From contig DYJV01000052.1 in NCBI GenBank assembly GCA_020722945.1, forward strand, positions 1 to 17,169: DNA of 17,169 nt, given 5' to 3'. Origin of the DNA: Candidatus Methylomirabilis sp. (GTDB lineage: Bacteria > DYJV01). Position numbers and translations under genes: made by a program. How positions within the stretch are numbered: the stretch's first letter is position 1; each line of letters opens with the position of its first letter. Below are positions 1 through 6,638 of this stretch, piece after piece. Below the pieces are notes generated by a model that did not search any database, was not told the DNA's origin, and saw only the letters and a program-made list of their open reading frames with translations.

Positions 1-81
1 ACCTAACTACAAGTTTAAGTGAGATTGCTGTTTCAACTAAAGTAGTCCCCTATTACGAGTCATTACCAACTACAATAAAAA

Positions 82-273
82 TCAAAGAGCTGATATAATT
101 ATTTTGTGAGATAAAAGATTTATCTCATCAATGACACCTTTGACCTCTTTTTCATCACCAAAAAGAGATACCAACCTTATCTGATCTTTAGAGAGTATCT
201 CTATCTTTGCAACATCCTCCATAATCAGAGATTCTGAATTTTGGTTTGTAATATATGCATTTGACTGGCACAT
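82..273 (-). CDS. CooT family small (nickel-binding type) protein
   Basis: A 63-residue protein beginning MCQSNAY. The family typically begins with Met-Cys followed by a short beta-rich chain, and the segments MEDVAKIEI, LVSLFGDEKEVKG and INLLSHKI fit that pattern. CooT of Rhodospirillum rubrum binds nickel through Cys2 and was linked to maturation of carbon monoxide dehydrogenase; here Cys2 is present, but no CODH gene is in the window, so the role is unassigned. An in-frame ATG 16 codons upstream exists, but I chose the start at 273 because it puts Cys at position 2 and has a strong GGAGGGA ribosome binding site 7 bases ahead. It lies downstream of the aminopeptidase gene on the same strand, separated by 118 bp and a hairpin, so it may be transcribed on its own. 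Confidence 0.8.
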   Translation of the reverse strand: MCQSNAYITNQNSESLIMEDVAKIEILSKDQIRLVSLFGDEKEVKGVIDEINLLSHKIIISAL

Positions 274-280
274 TGTTAAT

Positions 281-287
281 TCCCTCC
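281..287 (-). promoter_or_regulatory. Ribosome binding site deciding the CooT start
   Basis: On the minus strand the sequence reads GGAGGGA, 7 bases before the ATG at 273-271. It selects the internal start that gives the family-typical Met-Cys N-terminus over the upstream in-frame ATG at 321. Confidence 0.8.
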
Positions 288-349
288 AGAATATAAAATA
301 TTTTACTTTAGCATCAACCAACTATAAACTATAAAATATTGGAAAATAT

Positions 350-383
350 GGAAGGTCGATTTAAAGTAAACAATCCACCTTCC
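350..383 (-). terminator. Probable terminator hairpin of the M18 aminopeptidase gene
   Basis: GGAAGGTCGATT (350-361) and AATCCACCTTCC (372-383) form a 12-bp stem with one C-C mismatch and a 10-base loop. On the minus strand the hairpin starts 8 bases after the aminopeptidase stop codon and is followed by a T-rich stretch, although not a clean run of Ts. This is a plausible but imperfect intrinsic terminator, and some read-through into the CooT gene is possible. Confidence 0.55.
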
Positions 384-391
384 AATAAATA

Positions 392-1798
392 TTAAGCATT
401 TAAAAAAGTTTTGTATGCCCTAAAAGTTTCGTAAAGATCCACCTTACTTGAGATTTCAAATGTAGAGTGCATTCCTAAAAGAGCTGTCCCAATATCGATA
501 ACATCCATACCATACTCAGCAAGGAATTTTGCAACAGTGCCGCCACCCCCTTCATCTATTTTACCTAATTCACCAGTCTGCCATGTTATATTACTTTTAT
601 TAAGAATACTCCTTATCCACCCTACAAACTCTGCATTAGCATCATTTGCATTATATTTTCCACCTGAACCGGTAAATTTGGTAACACATACACCATAACC
701 TATTATAGCAGCATTCTGCTTCTCATGAACATCTTGATACACTGGGTCAAGTGCACCATTAACATCAGCAGAGATTGCTTTTGAATTAAAAAGAATCTCT
801 TTTAAGAGAAATTCGGAAGATGTATTAAAATATTTTTCAAGAATTTTTGAAACTACATATTCAATAAATCTTGCTTTTGTCCCTGTATTACCGTCACTCC
901 CTATCTCCTCTTTATCTGCAAATAAAGCAACTATCGTATCATCAGAACTTTCAGACTGCAAAAATGCCTCCATAGAAGCATAAGCACAAACTCTGTCATC
1001 CTGCCCATATGCACCAATAAAACTCCTGTCAAAACCAACATCTTTGGCTTTAAATGAGGGCACCATTTCTATCTCAGCTGATAGAAAATCTTCCTCTATT
1101 AGATTGTATTTCTCGTTAAGAAGCTTTAAGATATTGAGTTTTATACCCTCTTTTACCGAATCATCTTCATCTGATAAAATGGGTATCCCACCACAAACAA
1201 CAACAAGTTTCTCACCCTGAATAGCGTCTGATAATTTCTTATCCTCCTGAGACTTCCTCGATAGATGTGGGAGAAGGTCTGTTATTGTAAAAACAGGATC
1301 ATTTTGCTCCTCTCCAATCACAATCTCCATCTTCTCTCCGTCTGCTTTGATGAATGTGGCATAAAGGCTCAATGGGATACTGAGCCAATGATATTTTTTG
1401 ATACCACCATAGTAGTGAGTCCTTAAAAGAGCAACCCCTGCATCTTCAAAAAGTGGATTTTGCTTCAAATCGAGTCTCGGAGAATCAAGATGTGAAACTA
1501 CTATTTTTATACCCTTTTCGATACTATTCTTACCAACTTTGACAAGAGCAAGGCTTTTCCCTCTATTGGCTATAATTAATTTTTTGCACTTTTTATCAGC
1601 TTTATCTACAGTTTTGAAGCCACAACTTTTGGCTCTCTGTAGGATAAAATCAAATGCTCTACGCTCAGTTTTGGCATAGTTAAGAAAATTTTTATAATTC
1701 TCCGAAAACTCAAATATCTCCTTTTCAGAAGATTTCAACTTCTCCCATCCAGACAATTTTTTGATTTTTAGACTCTTTTCAAGATCTTTTATACTCAT
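392..1798 (-). CDS. apeA: M18 family zinc aminopeptidase
   Basis: A 468-residue cytoplasmic metallopeptidase of the M18 (aspartyl aminopeptidase) family, which removes N-terminal residues from peptides. Expected metal and catalytic residues are visible in order: His103 in VSHLDSP (with Asp105), Asp in GQDDRV (267-268), the Glu pair in ADKEEIGSDG (297-298), Asp345 in ISADVNG, and His444 in GMHSTFE near the C-terminus. The SHLDSPRLDLKQNP form and the length are typical of the bacterial 'M18 aminopeptidase 1' subgroup. There is no signal peptide. The ATG at 1798 is preceded by AGGAGAG at good spacing. It is divergent from the flagellar operon with a 358-bp intergenic region, so it is not part of flagellar assembly. 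The chain looks intact; substrate preference cannot be read from sequence. The family call is firm, the symbol less so. Confidence 0.9.
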   Translation of the reverse strand: MSIKDLEKSLKIKKLSGWEKLKSSEKEIFEFSENYKNFLNYAKTERRAFDFILQRAKSCGFKTVDKADKKCKKLIIANRGKSLALVKVGKNSIEKGIKIVVSHLDSPRLDLKQNPLFEDAGVALLRTHYYGGIKKYHWLSIPLSLYATFIKADGEKMEIVIGEEQNDPVFTITDLLPHLSRKSQEDKKLSDAIQGEKLVVVCGGIPILSDEDDSVKEGIKLNILKLLNEKYNLIEEDFLSAEIEMVPSFKAKDVGFDRSFIGAYGQDDRVCAYASMEAFLQSESSDDTIVALFADKEEIGSDGNTGTKARFIEYVVSKILEKYFNTSSEFLLKEILFNSKAISADVNGALDPVYQDVHEKQNAAIIGYGVCVTKFTGSGGKYNANDANAEFVGWIRSILNKSNITWQTGELGKIDEGGGGTVAKFLAEYGMDVIDIGTALLGMHSTFEISSKVDLYETFRAYKTFLNA

Positions 1799-1922
1799 AA
1801 ATACTCTCCTATCTCCTATTATATTTTAAAATTTTATTCTGTTCCATTGGGATTAACGTATTTTAAAAAGATTACCAAATAAGATAAACTGGATTAAAAT
1901 TACATTTTTAAACTTTTTAAAC

Positions 1923-2017
1923 AATAACAGATAATCAAGAGGGGTAAAAAACTGTTATTAATAGATTTTCCTTAATATATTAAAAGTAAGGAAGCAAGTA
2001 ATCTATATTAATGACAG
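1923..2017. repeat. Nested inverted repeats upstream of the flagellar promoter
   Basis: The main inverted repeat pairs CTGTTATTAATAGATT (1952-1967) with AATCTATATTAATGACAG (2000-2017), with a 2-base bulge and one G-T pair. Inside it, TTCCTTA (1968-1974) pairs with TAAGGAA (1987-1993). A third copy of the outer sequence, AATAACAG at 1923-1930, is an exact inverse of 1952-1959. The block lies about 90-180 bp upstream of the sigma-54 promoter at 2105, the usual distance for sites bound by sigma-54 activator proteins. Function is inferred only; an RNA structure is the alternative. Confidence 0.5.
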
Positions 2018-2104
2018 CAAAATGTAAATATTTATACGTCCCTGCTTAATTAGAATTTTTTTTGATTTAGCATATCTAAACTTTAAATTCAATAAAATTA
2101 ATAA

Positions 2105-2120
2105 TGGCATTCTATTTGCT
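2105..2120 (+). promoter_or_regulatory. Sigma-54 promoter of the flgF operon
   Basis: TGGCAT (2105-2110), five bases, then TTGCT (2116-2120). The invariant GG and GC are exactly 10 bases apart, as in the -24/-12 consensus TGGCAC-N5-TTGCA/T. Transcription would start near 2131, about 25 bases before the flgF ATG. Sigma-54 control of rod and hook genes is common in polar flagellar systems and needs an enhancer-binding activator, not encoded in this window. Confidence 0.85.
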
Positions 2121-2131
2121 AAAAAGCAAAT
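2114..2131. repeat. Palindrome over the -12 element and start point of flgF
   Basis: ATTTGCT (2114-2120) and AGCAAAT (2125-2131) are perfect 7-bp inverse arms around AAAA. The left arm includes the -12 element of the sigma-54 promoter and the right arm reaches the expected transcription start. It could be a repressor site or a chance AT-rich palindrome. Confidence 0.4.
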
Positions 2132-2156
2132 AACAACATCGAAGGAGAAATTAGAG

Positions 2157-2939
2157 ATGAATCACAGTATATACGTTGCTGCTTCAGGTGCAATAGCAAA
2201 TGATAGAAAATTTGACATAATAAGCAACAACCTTGCAAACGTAAATACCAATGGCTTCAAAAAAAGCACAATATCTTTTGCTTCTATGCTCCCTCTTGAA
2301 GACGATACAAATCCCCTCACAAAAAATGAGAAGAAGAGTGAAAGTTTTAGAAAGGGTGAGTTTAACACCTTCCCCTTTATTAACAAGGTGAAAACAGATT
2401 TTTCAGGGGGATATATAAAGGTTACAGATAATAATCTTGATTTTGCAATAAATGGTGAAGGTTTTTTTGCAATCAAAGATAAAAATGGATCGGTCAAATT
2501 AACAAGAGATGGAAATTTTACTGTAAATAAAGATGGTTATCTCGTTACAAGAAATGGGGAAAATGTATTAGACTCAACTATGAACCAAATTCAGATCCCT
2601 CTTAAAGATGCAAAATTCATCAATGTTGATGATAGTGGAAATATCTATGTAAATGATAATTTTATTGCTAAAATAGGGGTTAAAGATATTGAGGATAGGA
2701 AAGAACTTGAAAAAGTAGGTTACAACAGCTTCAAGGCAAAAGATGGGATAAATCTTATTGATGCTAAAGATTACACCGTATCACAAGGTTCTCTTGAAGG
2801 TTCAAATGTGAATGTAGTCAAAGAAATGACAGCAATGATTGAGGTAATGAGGTCATTTGAAGCCTCTCAAAAAATAATTACTACAGTTGATTCACAGTTA
2901 GACCAAAAAGCTGTTAGCGAAATAGGAAGAACAGTATAA
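2157..2939 (+). CDS. flgF: Flagellar basal-body rod protein FlgF
   Basis: A 260-residue rod protein, exported by the flagellar type III apparatus and assembled in the periplasm as part of the rod. The N-terminal rod motif is visible at about residues 17-35 ([18 protein letters not shown]), and the C-terminal rod/hook helix at about 213-256 (LEGSNVNVVKEMTAMIEVMRSFEAS). No Sec signal peptide is expected or seen. It is shorter and more diverged in the middle than the following gene, and as the first of a tandem pair immediately before a canonical flgG it is best called FlgF. The ATG is preceded by GAAGGAGAA. It is first gene of flgF-flgG-flgA-flgI-flgJ, driven by the sigma-54 promoter at 2105. 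FlgF and FlgG are related, so the assignment rests partly on order. Confidence 0.92.
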   Translation: MNHSIYVAASGAIANDRKFDIISNNLANVNTNGFKKSTISFASMLPLEDDTNPLTKNEKKSESFRKGEFNTFPFINKVKTDFSGGYIKVTDNNLDFAINGEGFFAIKDKNGSVKLTRDGNFTVNKDGYLVTRNGENVLDSTMNQIQIPLKDAKFINVDDSGNIYVNDNFIAKIGVKDIEDRKELEKVGYNSFKAKDGINLIDAKDYTVSQGSLEGSNVNVVKEMTAMIEVMRSFEASQKIITTVDSQLDQKAVSEIGRTV

Positions 2940-2965
2940 ACTTTAAATAAAAGGGGGAAATTCTT

Positions 2966-3754
2966 ATGTTAAGAGGACTATGGACAGGTGCAACAGGTAT
3001 GATAACCCAGCAGACAAACATCGATGTAATTGCAAACAACCTTGCAAATGTCAATACTTCAGGATTTAAAAAATCGAGAGCTAATTTTGAAGATCTGATC
3101 TACCAGACATTCAAACATCCAGGGACTTTATCTGCATCAGGTAGTGAAATTCCAACAGGAATACAGGTAGGACATGGCTCTAAAACAACTTCTGTTGAAA
3201 AGATGTTTACTGAAGGTGATTTTCAACATACAGGAAATGAACTCGACTTTGCTATCGAGGGGAAAGGATTTTTCAAGATAACTCTCCCTGACGGGACAGA
3301 CGCATACACAAGAGATGGGTCATTTAAGATAAATAGTGCTGGTGAGATGGTAACTCCAAATGGTTACAAACTCTCACCCAACATAGTTATCCCAAATGAT
3401 GCTGTAAATATAACTATATCTGAAGATGGGACTGTATCTGTTCTTCAGGCAGGACAAACAGCAATGACACAAGTTGGCAACATTACTGTTTCCACCTTTA
3501 TAAATCCATCTGGGCTTAAAGCAATTGGGAAAAACCTTTTTAACGAAACTGCGGCAAGTGGAGCTCCCACAGATTCGACACCGGGAACTAATGGGACTGG
3601 GACAATCTCTCAAGGATTTCTTGAAATGTCAAATGTGAGTGTAGTTGAGGAGATGGTGAGTATGATAGTAGGTCAGAGAGCCTATGAGGCAAACTCAAAA
3701 AGCATCTTGACCGCTGATTCTATGCTTCAGACTGCAATAAATGTAAAACGTTAA
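2966..3754 (+). CDS. flgG: Flagellar distal rod protein FlgG
   Basis: A 262-residue distal rod protein, the usual FlgG length. It starts [12 protein letters not shown], with the rod motif [19 protein letters not shown] near residues 19-37. The YQTFKHPG segment that follows is the FlgG-type insertion distinguishing it from FlgF. The C-terminus carries the conserved helix ([22 protein letters not shown]) and ends [14 protein letters not shown]. FlgG polymerises on the proximal rod and is the shaft held by the P and L rings. It is 26 bp after flgF with a strong AGGGGGA ribosome binding site, so co-transcribed. The chain appears complete. Confidence 0.96.
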   Translation: MLRGLWTGATGMITQQTNIDVIANNLANVNTSGFKKSRANFEDLIYQTFKHPGTLSASGSEIPTGIQVGHGSKTTSVEKMFTEGDFQHTGNELDFAIEGKGFFKITLPDGTDAYTRDGSFKINSAGEMVTPNGYKLSPNIVIPNDAVNITISEDGTVSVLQAGQTAMTQVGNITVSTFINPSGLKAIGKNLFNETAASGAPTDSTPGTNGTGTISQGFLEMSNVSVVEEMVSMIVGQRAYEANSKSILTADSMLQTAINVKR

Positions 3755-3794
3755 AAAACTATAAATTAACAATATTAAGGATAGGGGGAAGCAG

Positions 3795-4787
3795 ATGAGA
3801 AACTTTATATTACCATTAATTATACTAATACTCTTTTCAAATGCAGGCTTTGCCTCTGTAACAGATAGTGGAAACAACCAGAAAAAAGAGGTGATAGTGA
3901 GATTAAAAAATAAAGTAGAAATATCTGATACTACTGTAAAACTCAAAGATATGGGCACTATAATCGGAGACAATAGGTTAATGGATATTGAAATAATAGA
4001 AGTGCGCGGTGAAAAAGAGTCCTTTATGATAAATAAAGAACTTGTTCAGAGGAAGATATCTGAATTTTATCAGAAGAAACAGGAGAAACTACCTGAATTG
4101 AAGATAGTATCTGATAACCTTATAAAGATATTTAAGAAAAGCTACTATATCTCAGGGGAGAAGATTCAATCTATCATAGAACAATTTTTAAAAGAGCACA
4201 GCAGTAAAATATTTTCTGGCAAAAAATGGAAAATTGCAAAGATATTAGCTCCCAATAGAATTAAAATTGAAACAGAAAAGGTTGACATCAAGGTCTCCAC
4301 TGCTGATGACATTAATCTCAATAATATCCATCTCCTTATTGAATTCTTTGATGAGAAGAAGAGTAAAATAAAAGAGATACGTGTATCTGCAATAATAGAT
4401 TTAGAAGAGAAATGCTGGGTATCAAAAACAGATATCCCTGTTGGCAAAATAATCACTCAAGATGACATAGAGTATAGTATAAAGAAAATTAAGAAATCAG
4501 AAAACAACGCTTTGTCAAATCCCTCTGATATTATAGGGAAACAGGCAAAAAGATTTATAAGGCAGGGTGAACCTTTCATTGAAAGTATGCTTGTAGAACC
4601 TCCAATGATAAATAGGGGGGATATTGTTGATGTTGCTGCAACAAACAACAACATCACAATAATCACAAAGGGTAAAGCAATGGAGAAAGGTTACTACAAC
4701 AAACAGATCAGGATATTAAATCTATCAAGTAACAAAATATTTGTAGGGATAGTAGCAAATTATGGGAAAGTATCTGTTAATTTTTAG
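3795..4787 (+). CDS. flgA: Flagellar P-ring assembly chaperone FlgA
   Basis: A 330-residue periplasmic protein with a cleavable signal peptide (about residues 1-20, hydrophobic core ILPLIILILF, likely cleavage after GFA). A SAF-like domain covers about 205-267 (WVSKTDIPVGKIITQDDIEY ... GKQAKRFIRQGEP). The conserved FlgA end follows at 270-330: NRGDIVDV, GKAMEKGYYNKQIRILN, SSNKIFVGIV. FlgA helps FlgI fold into the P-ring. It is longer than the enteric protein (about 220 residues); the extra part is an N-terminal region at about 30-200 rich in Lys and Ile, as in FlgA of several non-enteric phyla. The gene sits 40 bp after flgG with an AGGGGGA site and ends 10 bp before flgI, which fits its role as FlgI partner. 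Confidence 0.92.
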   Translation: MRNFILPLIILILFSNAGFASVTDSGNNQKKEVIVRLKNKVEISDTTVKLKDMGTIIGDNRLMDIEIIEVRGEKESFMINKELVQRKISEFYQKKQEKLPELKIVSDNLIKIFKKSYYISGEKIQSIIEQFLKEHSSKIFSGKKWKIAKILAPNRIKIETEKVDIKVSTADDINLNNIHLLIEFFDEKKSKIKEIRVSAIIDLEEKCWVSKTDIPVGKIITQDDIEYSIKKIKKSENNALSNPSDIIGKQAKRFIRQGEPFIESMLVEPPMINRGDIVDVAATNNNITIITKGKAMEKGYYNKQIRILNLSSNKIFVGIVANYGKVSVNF

Positions 4788-4791
4788 GGGG
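4786..4791 (+). promoter_or_regulatory. Ribosome binding site deciding the flgI start
   Basis: AGGGGG lies 6 bases before the ATG at 4798 and overlaps the flgA stop codon. It supports a start at 4798 rather than the in-frame ATG at 4762 inside flgA. The downstream start also puts the signal peptide directly at the N-terminus. Confidence 0.8.
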
Positions 4792-4797
4792 CTTAAA

Positions 4798-5889
4798 ATG
4801 AATAATTTTACCAGACTCTTACTGATAATATTTACTCTTGGAGCATTGGTGAATGGATTAAATGCAGCTAAGATAAAGGACCTTACAAATATAAAGGGTG
4901 TTAGGAATAACCAGCTTATAGGTTATAGCTTGGTTGTCGGGCTAAACGGGACAGGAGATGATGGCAAAAAAACATCTTTCACACTTGAAGCTCTTACAAA
5001 TATGCTTAAAAACATGGGGATAACTGTAAATAAAAAAGATATCGACAGTGATAATATAGCTGCCGTTGTCGTAACTGCAAATCTTCCCCCATTTGCAAAA
5101 ACAGGGATGAAGATAGATATAAATGTCTCTTCACTCGGAGATGCAAAATCTCTTGAAGGTGGGATACTTCTTATGACTCCTTTAAGGGGACCTGATGGTA
5201 ATGTTTATGCAGTTGCACAGGGTCCTATATCGACAGGTGGTTATCTTGCAGGTAGTGGTGGAGGAAAAAATTTCCCCACAACAGGGAGAGTTCCTGAAGG
5301 TGCAATAATTGAAAAAGAGGTGCCATTTTCTATTTTGGATAAAGATAAGATATTCTTGAGTCTAAAGAATCCAGATTTCTCTACAAGCTCCAAGATAGCA
5401 TACACTATTAATTCACACTTTGGCAGTAACAGCATAGCATCACCTATTGACAGCTCAACTATAAAAATAGATGTTCCAAGTGACCAAAATATCGTAAATT
5501 TCATATCTTCTATGGAAAAGATAGATATTACTCCTGAAAAATCTGCAAAAGTCGTAATAAATGAAAGGACTGGCACAGTGGTAATAGGTGATGATGTTCA
5601 GATAAGCACAGTTGCAGTTGCACATGGAAATCTTAATATCCAGATAAAAGAGACCCCTCAAGTCTCACAGCCTAATCCACTTGCAACAGGGGAAACAGTA
5701 GTCACCACAAATAAAGAAACTAATATAAAAGAGGAAACAAGGAGATTAATGCTTCTTAATAAATCTGTCAGTATCAAAGATCTTGTGGCAGGGTTAAACA
5801 GAATCGGCGTATCTCCACGAGACCTCATCTCTATTTTGCAAGCAATTAAAGAAGCTGGAGCATTACAGGGTGAGCTTGTAATAATGTAA
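4798..5889 (+). CDS. flgI: Flagellar P-ring protein FlgI
   Basis: A 363-residue periplasmic protein that forms the P-ring, the bushing around the rod in the peptidoglycan layer. From the chosen start it has a clear signal peptide (residues 1 to about 21, TRLLLIIFTLGALVNGLNA), followed by the family hallmark AKIKDLTNIKGVRNNQLIGY and LVVGLNGTGDDG. Other conserved stretches are VTANLPPFAKTGMKIDI, GGILLMTPLRGPDG and the C-terminal VAGLNRIGVSPRDLISILQAIKEAGAL. Length is normal. It follows flgA directly; in many species flgH (L-ring lipoprotein) lies here but is absent. Confidence 0.96.
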   Translation: MNNFTRLLLIIFTLGALVNGLNAAKIKDLTNIKGVRNNQLIGYSLVVGLNGTGDDGKKTSFTLEALTNMLKNMGITVNKKDIDSDNIAAVVVTANLPPFAKTGMKIDINVSSLGDAKSLEGGILLMTPLRGPDGNVYAVAQGPISTGGYLAGSGGGKNFPTTGRVPEGAIIEKEVPFSILDKDKIFLSLKNPDFSTSSKIAYTINSHFGSNSIASPIDSSTIKIDVPSDQNIVNFISSMEKIDITPEKSAKVVINERTGTVVIGDDVQISTVAVAHGNLNIQIKETPQVSQPNPLATGETVVTTNKETNIKEETRRLMLLNKSVSIKDLVAGLNRIGVSPRDLISILQAIKEAGALQGELVIM

Positions 5890-5908
5890 ATTCTAAAATA
5901 TTATAATT

Positions 5909-5915
5909 GGAGGAG
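5909..5915 (+). promoter_or_regulatory. Ribosome binding site supporting the TTG start of flgJ
   Basis: GGAGGAG ends 4 bases before the TTG at 5920. The nearest in-frame ATG, 13 codons further on, has no comparable site, so the TTG start is preferred. Confidence 0.7.
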
Positions 5916-5919
5916 AGCC

Positions 5920-6258
5920 TTGATAAATATAAACCCAGATGGGATATTAAATAAAAGAATGAATTCAAATATAGAAAAACTCGCTTCTGAATCATCAAAT
6001 ATGAAGAAAATGAGCAAGGAGAATGAGCAAGAGCTAAAAAAAGTCTGCAAAGATTTTGAAAGTTTTTTTATTAACTATATGTTTAAAGAGATGCGTAATA
6101 CTGTCCATAAAAGTGAGTTTATTCCTGAAACAAACGCACAGAAAATCATTGACAGCATGTATTATGAGAAGCTTTCCGACTCAATGTCAGATGGCAGTGG
6201 CATAGGAATTGCTGATATGCTTTATAGCAACTTAAAAAGGGAATATTTTTCAAAATGA
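5920..6258 (+). CDS. flgJ: FlgJ-type rod-binding protein, single domain
   Basis: A 112-residue protein matching only the N-terminal rod-binding domain of FlgJ. The conserved stretch spans about residues 40-110: KKVCKDFESFFINYMFKEMR, then AQKIIDSMYYEKLSDSMS and GIGIADMLYSNL. In enteric bacteria FlgJ is about 310 residues, with a C-terminal glucosaminidase domain that opens peptidoglycan for the rod; that domain is missing here and the gene ends normally, so another enzyme must do this job. Single-domain FlgJ is known in several phyla. The start is TTG with a strong ribosome binding site. The gene follows flgI by 30 bp and is the last before the internal sigma-28 promoter. Confidence 0.88.
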   Translation: MININPDGILNKRMNSNIEKLASESSNMKKMSKENEQELKKVCKDFESFFINYMFKEMRNTVHKSEFIPETNAQKIIDSMYYEKLSDSMSDGSGIGIADMLYSNLKREYFSK

Positions 6259-6273
6259 ATTTATTGCAAATTG

Positions 6274-6300
6274 TTAAGTTTTATTATATCCTGCCGATAA
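6274..6300 (+). promoter_or_regulatory. Sigma-28 (FliA) promoter of flgM-flgN-flgK
   Basis: TTAAGTTT (6274-6281), 11 bases, then GCCGATAA (6293-6300). This matches the enteric FliA consensus TAAAGTTT-N11-GCCGATAA at 15 of 16 positions with exact spacing. Transcription should start about 5-8 bases later, inside the A-run at 6303-6310, giving a leader of only about 20 bases before flgM. A FliA promoter in front of its own anti-sigma gene is the classic feedback arrangement. Confidence 0.9.
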
Positions 6301-6316
6301 TTAAAAAAAAGCAGGA
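6289..6316 (+). promoter_or_regulatory. Possible hairpin masking the flgM ribosome binding site
   Basis: TCCTGC (6289-6294) is the exact inverse of GCAGGA (6311-6316), which is part of the flgM ribosome binding site GCAGGAGG. Only RNA reading in from the upstream operon contains both arms; RNA starting at the sigma-28 promoter lacks the left arm. The stem is 6 bp with a 16-base loop, so stability is modest. Function is inferred. Confidence 0.4.
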
Positions 6317-6324
6317 GGTATAAA

Positions 6325-6624
6325 ATGAAAATAGACCCTAATGAACTCATTATCAACAAATCAGTCAAAACAGAAAAAACTGATAAAAAAGAGCTCCACA
6401 ATCAGATACTCAAAGCTAAATCTGATGAAGATTCTGTAAGTTTTTCAGAGAATCTGAAAAAAGCTGAAGAAAAGGTCATTGACATACTCAACTATCCCGA
6501 CAAAAGAGCTGAGAAGATAGAAAACTTAAAAGGGATGATAAAATCTGGCGAGTATAATGTTGATGTTCATAAGCTTACAGACAAAATAATTGAGGATCTT
6601 GTTTATGGAGGGTTTTATCAGTAA
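6325..6624 (+). CDS. flgM: Anti-sigma-28 factor FlgM
   Basis: A 99-residue protein with the typical FlgM layout: a charged, probably unfolded N-terminal half, then a helical sigma-binding half. The signature is at about residues 72-95 (DKRAEKIENLKGMIKSGEYN, VDVHKLTDKIIEDLVYGGF), which closely follows the family pattern of RAEKV, GxYxVD and DKIxxDL. FlgM holds FliA (sigma-28) inactive until the hook is complete and FlgM is exported. It has a strong AGGAGG site and lies directly after a near-perfect sigma-28 promoter, forming the expected feedback loop. Length is close to the enteric protein (97 residues). It is followed by flgN after 14 bp. Confidence 0.93.
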   Translation: MKIDPNELIINKSVKTEKTDKKELHNQILKAKSDEDSVSFSENLKKAEEKVIDILNYPDKRAEKIENLKGMIKSGEYNVDVHKLTDKIIEDLVYGGFYQ

Positions 6625-6638
6625 ACAGGAGATTACAA

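Noticed and set aside
1-81. Possible end of a gene at the left window edge
   Set aside because: No frame with recognisable protein similarity could be supported; treated as intergenic.
2162-2497. 111-codon minus-strand frame inside flgF
   Set aside because: It is an antisense shadow of a clearly conserved gene, with no family resemblance.
5241-5576. 111-codon minus-strand frame inside flgI
   Set aside because: Shadow of the conserved flgI coding sequence; no supporting features.
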